Source: Flavobacteriaceae bacterium
GTDB lineage: Bacteria > Bacteroidota > Bacteroidia > Flavobacteriales > Flavobacteriaceae
Reading direction: 5' to 3'
DNA: 10,863 bases
Assembly (NCBI GenBank): GCA_023700885.1
Contig: JAMPYA010000061.1
Location: 1 to 10,863, forward strand
A program made the translations under genes and the position numbers. Position 1 is the first letter of the stretch, and every line of letters begins with the position of its first letter. Below are positions 7,858-10,863 of this stretch, one piece after another. Under the pieces are notes generated by a model. It was not told the DNA's origin. It was given only the letters and a program-made list of their open reading frames with translations, and made no database searches.

Positions 7858-8529
7858 ATGATTTTAGCTAAAAATATATTTAAATCATACGGTGATGTTC
7901 AAGTTTTAAAAGGAGTTGATATTCAGGTTGAAAAGGGTTCTGTTGTAGCAATTGTTGGTCCGTCTGGAGCCGGTAAAACTACTTTGCTTCAAATTTTAGG
8001 AACTTTAGATTTACCTAATCAAAACTCAAAATCAACATTACATATTAATAATCAAGCTATCATTAATTTAAGCGATAAAGAATTATCAAAATTTCGCAAT
8101 AAACATATCGGATTTATATTCCAATTTCATCAACTTTTACCTGAATTTACTGCTTTAGAAAATGTTTGTATTCCGGGTTTTATAGCTAACAAAAATAGAA
8201 AAGAGGTTGAGACCGAAGCAAAAAAATTATTAGATTTTTTAGGCTTATCACATCGAATAAATCACAAACCTAACGAGCTTTCTGGAGGAGAACAGCAGCG
8301 AGTTGCAGTTGCTAGAGCGCTCATTAATAATCCGGCAGTTATTTTTGCAGATGAACCAAGTGGCAATTTAGATTCAGAAGCTGCTAAAAATTTACATCAA
8401 CTTTTCTTTGATTTAAGAAACCAATTTGGGCAAACATTTGTCATCGTAACTCATAACAAAGAATTAGCTAATATGGCTGATAAAAAATTTGAAATGAAAG
8501 ACGGTTTTATAATTAATAATGAAAAATGA
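7858..8529 (+). CDS. lolD: lipoprotein-releasing ABC transporter ATP-binding protein LolD
   Basis: This is the cytoplasmic ATPase of the LolCDE-type complex, which extracts lipoproteins from the inner membrane for delivery to the outer membrane. Numbered from the ATG at 7849, it shows Walker A GPSGAGKTT (37-45), Q-loop F-Q92-FHQLLPEFTALENV, signature LSGGEQQR (144-151), Walker B VIFADE (164-169) with the catalytic Glu present, D-loop GNLD (172-175) and H-loop H202. The segment FHQLLPEFTALENV is typical of LolD rather than of other MacB-like ATPases. The ATG at 7849 is in frame and would add MNK; I prefer 7858 (MILAKNIFKSYG) because of promoter spacing and typical LolD N-termini. No lolC/E permease gene is adjacent, so the partner must be encoded elsewhere. 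The last codons and the stop lie in a 7-bp tandem repeat, so the INNEK tail is probably not functional. Confidence 0.93.
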   Translation: MILAKNIFKSYGDVQVLKGVDIQVEKGSVVAIVGPSGAGKTTLLQILGTLDLPNQNSKSTLHINNQAIINLSDKELSKFRNKHIGFIFQFHQLLPEFTALENVCIPGFIANKNRKEVETEAKKLLDFLGLSHRINHKPNELSGGEQQRVAVARALINNPAVIFADEPSGNLDSEAAKNLHQLFFDLRNQFGQTFVIVTHNKELANMADKKFEMKDGFIINNEK

Positions 8530-8539
8530 AAAATGAATA
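8519..8539 (+). repeat. 7-bp tandem repeat (ATGAAAA) covering the lolD stop codon
   Basis: ATGAAAA at 8519-8525 and 8526-8532 is followed by ATGAATA at 8533-8539, three head-to-tail copies with one mismatch. The lolD TGA stop (8527-8529) is part of the second copy. It leads directly into the inverted-repeat region that fills the lolD-mtnN spacer. Confidence 0.75.
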
Positions 8540-8543
8540 ATTG

Positions 8544-8570
8544 AAGATTAAAGAACTAAGATTAAAGATC
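8544..8570 (+). repeat. left arm: two copies of AAGATTAAAGA
   Basis: AAGATTAAAGA occurs at 8544-8554 and again at 8558-8568. Its core AAGATTAAA is the reverse complement of TTTAATCTT, which appears at 8615-8623 and 8639-8647 in the right arm. The arms could fold into an imperfect long hairpin with a loop of about 45 nt containing the palindrome ACATATGT (8575-8582). Confidence 0.7.
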
Positions 8571-8617
8571 ATAGACATATGTATATAAAAAATTTAAAAA
8601 TGAGCTAGTTTTTTTTT

Positions 8618-8649
8618 AATCTTTCAATCTTTCAATCTTTTAATCTTTT
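8618..8649 (+). repeat. right arm: four tandem copies of AATCTTTY
   Basis: The 8-bp units AATCTTTC (8618-8625), AATCTTTC (8626-8633), AATCTTTT (8634-8641) and AATCTTTT (8642-8649) follow one another without gaps, preceded by a nine-T run (8609-8617). The array ends 12 bp before the mtnN ATG, so changes in copy number could alter its 5' leader. No promoter consensus is seen in the spacer. Confidence 0.85.
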
Positions 8650-8661
8650 AATAATCAACAG

Positions 8662-9405
8662 ATGAAAATCGGAATTATCAGCGCCATGCGCGAAGAAATA
8701 CAAGAATTATTGAATGAACTTCAAAATGTAACCATAACACACAAAGGTAAACGCGATTATTACGAGGGAATTTTATTTGAGAAGGAAGTTATTTTGGTTT
8801 TTTCTCGATGGGGAAAAGTGGCTTCTGCCGTTACTACAACTCAGCTAATTAATGATTTTGATTTAAGTGAAATTATTTTTACGGGGGTTGCCGGAGCCTT
8901 AAATTCTGATTTAAATATTGGTGATATCGTTATTGGTAATACTTTATTTCAACATGATATGGATGCTTTTCCACTGTATCCAAAGTTTGAAATTCCGTTA
9001 TTACATAAAACTGGATTTGAACCTCAAAAAAATCAAAAGTTAATTACAGCAACAGAAAAATTTTTAGTAAACTTCAATAAATTAATTCCTACAGAAAAAG
9101 CGATTAATTTTAACATTACCGCTCCAAAAATGAAACTTGGAACCATTTTAAGTGGCGATCAATTTATTTCATCAAAAGCAAAAATTATTGCATTATTAAA
9201 AGATTTACCTCAAGCAGACTGTGTAGAAATGGAAGGCGCAGCAATAGCTCAGGTTTGTTACGAATATGATATTCCGTTTTCTATTATCAGAATTATTTCT
9301 GATAAAGCTATGGACAATTCACACATCGATTTTCAAAAATTTGCTGATGAAATTGCAAGTCATTATGCACAAGCAATACTTAAAAACTATTTTTCACAGA
9401 TTTAA
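8662..9405 (+). CDS. mtnN: 5'-methylthioadenosine / S-adenosylhomocysteine nucleosidase
   Basis: This 247-residue cytoplasmic enzyme hydrolyses the glycosidic bond of methylthioadenosine and S-adenosylhomocysteine, releasing adenine. It clears inhibitory by-products of S-adenosylmethionine use. The start MKIGIISAMREE matches E. coli MtnN (MKIGIIGAMEEE). The catalytic glutamate E12, the nucleoside-binding VEMEGAAI (M190, E191) and the catalytic aspartate in RIISDKA (D214) are all present, along with RWGKVASA and GVAGAL. It is about 15 residues longer than the E. coli enzyme, mainly through an insertion around 130-155. A related alternative is futalosine hydrolase, but the strong MtnN motifs and the usual classical menaquinone pathway in Flavobacteriaceae argue against it. 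No separate promoter is seen, so readthrough from lolD is possible. Confidence 0.9.
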   Translation: MKIGIISAMREEIQELLNELQNVTITHKGKRDYYEGILFEKEVILVFSRWGKVASAVTTTQLINDFDLSEIIFTGVAGALNSDLNIGDIVIGNTLFQHDMDAFPLYPKFEIPLLHKTGFEPQKNQKLITATEKFLVNFNKLIPTEKAINFNITAPKMKLGTILSGDQFISSKAKIIALLKDLPQADCVEMEGAAIAQVCYEYDIPFSIIRIISDKAMDNSHIDFQKFADEIASHYAQAILKNYFSQI

Positions 9406-9418
9406 CAACAGATTTTTT

Positions 9419-9426
9419 TATCTTTG
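9419..9426 (+). promoter_or_regulatory. candidate -7 element downstream of mtnN
   Basis: TATCTTTG is a perfect TAnnTTTG match lying 14 bp after the mtnN stop codon, within a small hairpin (TTTATC-TTT-GATAAA). No TTG is seen at the -33 distance. Transcription would begin near 9433 and reach the terminator at 9475-9502 after about 70 nt, or read through into the dihydroorotase-like gene. Confidence 0.3.
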
Positions 9427-9474
9427 ATAAATCTTTCTAAAATGTTGACCAATTTTACATTTTATAAAATCTCA

Positions 9475-9502
9475 AAAAGTGCTATTTTAAATAGCTTTTT
9501 TT
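9475..9502 (+). terminator. intrinsic terminator in the mtnN - dihydroorotase-like gap
   Basis: GCTATT (9481-9486) pairs with AATAGC (9490-9495) around a TTA loop, followed by seven T's (9496-9502). Upstream A's (9474-9478) could extend the stem past a GT bulge. It probably ends the mtnN transcript. The rest of the 164-bp gap is AT-rich. A weak -7-like TATTTTTC (9509-9516, one mismatch from TAnnTTTG) is the only promoter hint for the next gene. Confidence 0.7.
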
Positions 9503-9569
9503 CCGCTCTATTTTTCAATATTTACCACAAATTTTATTTCCATATTTTAATTCATCCAACAGATCAACT

Positions 9570-10829
9570 ATGAATGTATTATTAAAATCTGCCAAAATTA
9601 TTCAGCCAAATTCTGAACTTCATAATTCTATAAATGATATTTTAATTGAAAATGGAATCATCAAGAAGATTGCTTCAAATATTAAAAATTCCGATCACTA
9701 TAAAATAGTAGAATTACCCAATTTACATATATCAATAGGTTGGTTTGATGGAAGCGTTTCATTTGGAGAACCTGGATATGAAGAAAGAGAAACCTTAGAA
9801 AATGGTTTAAAAGTAGCTGCTCTTAGTGGATTTACAGGAATTGCTTTAAATCCAAATACCAATCCAATTGTTGATAATAAATCTTTAGTAGAATTTTTAA
9901 TCAATAAATCCAAAAAAACTGCCACTCAACTCTATCCGATTGGAAGTTTAACTAAAAAATTTGAAGGTAAAGAATTAACCGAATTATTCGATTTGATTAA
10001 TTCTGGAGCTATTGCATTTGGTGATTATAAAAAGAGCATCAACAATGCTAATGTACTCAAAATTGCGCTACAATATTCTCAAAGCTTTGGAGCAGTTGTA
10101 ATGAGTTACCCTCAAAATAAAGATATTGCCGGATCCGGTGTGGTTAATGAAGGAGAAAATAGTGTAAAATTAGGGATTAGAGGAATTCCAAATTTTGCAG
10201 AAGAACTACAAATTACAAGAGATGTAGCTATTTTAGCATATACTGGCGGAAAACTACATATTCCGACTATTTCTACGGAAGGATCTGTTAACCTTATCAG
10301 AAAAGCAAAATCAAAAGCATTAAATGTTAGCTGTAGTGTTGCTGCACATCATCTATTTCTAAACGATAGTGAATTATACGAATTTGATACTAATTACAAA
10401 TTGTTACCTCCTTTAAGAATTTCATCAGACCAAAAAGCGCTCTTAAAAGGCATTAAAGATGGCACTATTGATTTCATTACTAGCGACCACTGCCCAATTG
10501 ATATTGAACATAAAAAAATTGAATTCCAAATGGCTAAAAACGGAACTATTGGTTTAGAAAGTTTTTATGGAAGCATCAATTCAATTATAAAAACGGATGA
10601 TTTTATGGAAACGATTACCACTAAACCTCGTCAAGTTTTTAATCTTAAAATTCCAAAAATTGCTGAAAATGAACTGGCCGAAATTACGCTGTTTAATCCC
10701 GATGAAGCTTATATTTTTGATAGTAATAACATTTTATCAACTTCTAAGAATTCAGCTTTTTTAGGTAAGACATTAAAAGGAAAAGCTTATGGAATATTTG
10801 CTAAAAATCAACTAATTTTAAACAAGTAA
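9570..10829 (+). CDS. dihydroorotase-family protein, probably a non-catalytic pseudo-dihydroorotase
   Basis: This 419-residue amidohydrolase-fold protein is clearly related to class I dihydroorotases (PyrC), which close carbamoyl aspartate to dihydroorotate in pyrimidine synthesis. Family marks include GEPGYEERETLENGLKVAA (66-84), NPNTNP (94-99), GVVNEG (190-195), AHHL (259-262), PPLR (280-283) and TSDHCPID (304-311). The metal site, however, is gutted. The usual DxHxHxREPG reads D60-G-S-V-S-F-G-E-P-G, so both histidines are Ser (62, 64) and the substrate arginine is Gly (66). The later histidines of HCED and HVST are replaced by Y180 and T233. Aspartates D152 and D306 remain. I infer it does not catalyse the reaction. 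By analogy with Pseudomonas PyrC', it may scaffold aspartate transcarbamoylase; annotation pipelines would probably call it dihydroorotase. The next gene starts 3 bp after its stop, suggesting an operon. Confidence 0.85.
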   Translation: MNVLLKSAKIIQPNSELHNSINDILIENGIIKKIASNIKNSDHYKIVELPNLHISIGWFDGSVSFGEPGYEERETLENGLKVAALSGFTGIALNPNTNPIVDNKSLVEFLINKSKKTATQLYPIGSLTKKFEGKELTELFDLINSGAIAFGDYKKSINNANVLKIALQYSQSFGAVVMSYPQNKDIAGSGVVNEGENSVKLGIRGIPNFAEELQITRDVAILAYTGGKLHIPTISTEGSVNLIRKAKSKALNVSCSVAAHHLFLNDSELYEFDTNYKLLPPLRISSDQKALLKGIKDGTIDFITSDHCPIDIEHKKIEFQMAKNGTIGLESFYGSINSIIKTDDFMETITTKPRQVFNLKIPKIAENELAEITLFNPDEAYIFDSNNILSTSKNSAFLGKTLKGKAYGIFAKNQLILNK

Positions 10830-10832
10830 ACT

Positions 10833-10863
10833 ATGGAAAATCAAACTATTAAAGAAGGAAAAA
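10833..10863 (+). CDS. start of a downstream gene, cut by the window edge
   Basis: ATG at 10833 begins a frame reading MENQTIKEGK before the window ends. It starts 3 bp after the TAA of the dihydroorotase-like gene, so the two are probably cotranscribed. From memory, this N-terminus resembles small DUF4870-like membrane proteins that follow this gene in Flavobacterium. Ten residues are too few to support an assignment. Confidence 0.5.
   Translation, partial: MENQTIKEGK

Noticed and set aside
8618..8649. Possible CRISPR-like array
   Set aside because: The 8-bp units are contiguous with no spacers, far too short for CRISPR repeats, and no cas genes are nearby.
8656..9568. Recurring CAACAGAT near 8657, 9406 and 9557 as a possible regulatory motif
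   Set aside because: The three copies sit at different distances from genes, one being just after a stop codon. Short A-rich leaders of this kind are common before Bacteroidota start codons, so chance is likely.
9698..9925. Minus-strand open frame of 75 codons inside the dihydroorotase-like gene
   Set aside because: It is antisense to conserved family motifs, with no independent signals.
1..10863. Mobile element, phage or defence island
   Set aside because: No transposase, integrase, restriction, toxin or phage structural motif is seen in any frame, and the genes are core-type with uniform AT-rich composition.

Overview
The window is AT-rich and looks like chromosomal DNA of a Flavobacterium-like member of the Flavobacteriaceae (Bacteroidota). 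The gene families point that way: a DUF3276/PUR-type protein, a DUF5916 outer-membrane protein, a long exported M14 peptidase and a flavobacterial-type dihydroorotase homologue. So do the promoter-like sequences, which match the Bacteroidota pattern (TTG, about 19-21 bp, TAnnTTTG), and the general lack of Shine-Dalgarno sequences. The genus is an inference. I see no phage, insertion sequence, CRISPR, tRNA or rRNA. Most of this is core-genome content rather than an accessory island.

Layout. Positions 1-798 hold the C-terminal half of an ABC exporter. Next come a small PUR-family nucleic-acid-binding gene with a very well-formed promoter (916-1287) and an exported M14 zinc carboxypeptidase-like gene (1362-3884). 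A bidirectional terminator separates this gene from the convergent sucC (3952-5148, minus strand). A 183-bp divergent promoter region lies between sucC and a DUF5916 beta-barrel protein gene (5332-7776). After a strong hairpin terminator come lolD (7858-8529), a 130-bp spacer rich in short tandem and inverted repeats, and an MTA/SAH nucleosidase gene (8662-9405). A 164-bp gap follows, with a candidate promoter and a terminator. The window ends with a dihydroorotase-family gene (9570-10829) and, 3 bp later, the first ten codons of another gene.

How the genes relate. They do not form one pathway. Envelope functions recur: an ABC exporter, the lipoprotein-sorting ATPase LolD, an exported peptidase and an outer-membrane barrel protein. 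The rest is central metabolism: succinyl-CoA ligase beta subunit, S-adenosylmethionine by-product salvage, and a pyrimidine-pathway homologue. lolD stands without lolC/E and sucC without sucD.

Most notable points. The dihydroorotase homologue appears to have lost all four histidine metal ligands and is probably a non-catalytic pseudo-dihydroorotase. The ABC exporter has Asp where the catalytic Walker B Glu is expected. The lolD-mtnN spacer resembles a small imperfect inverted-repeat element. I found no clear evidence of a wholly new multi-gene system.
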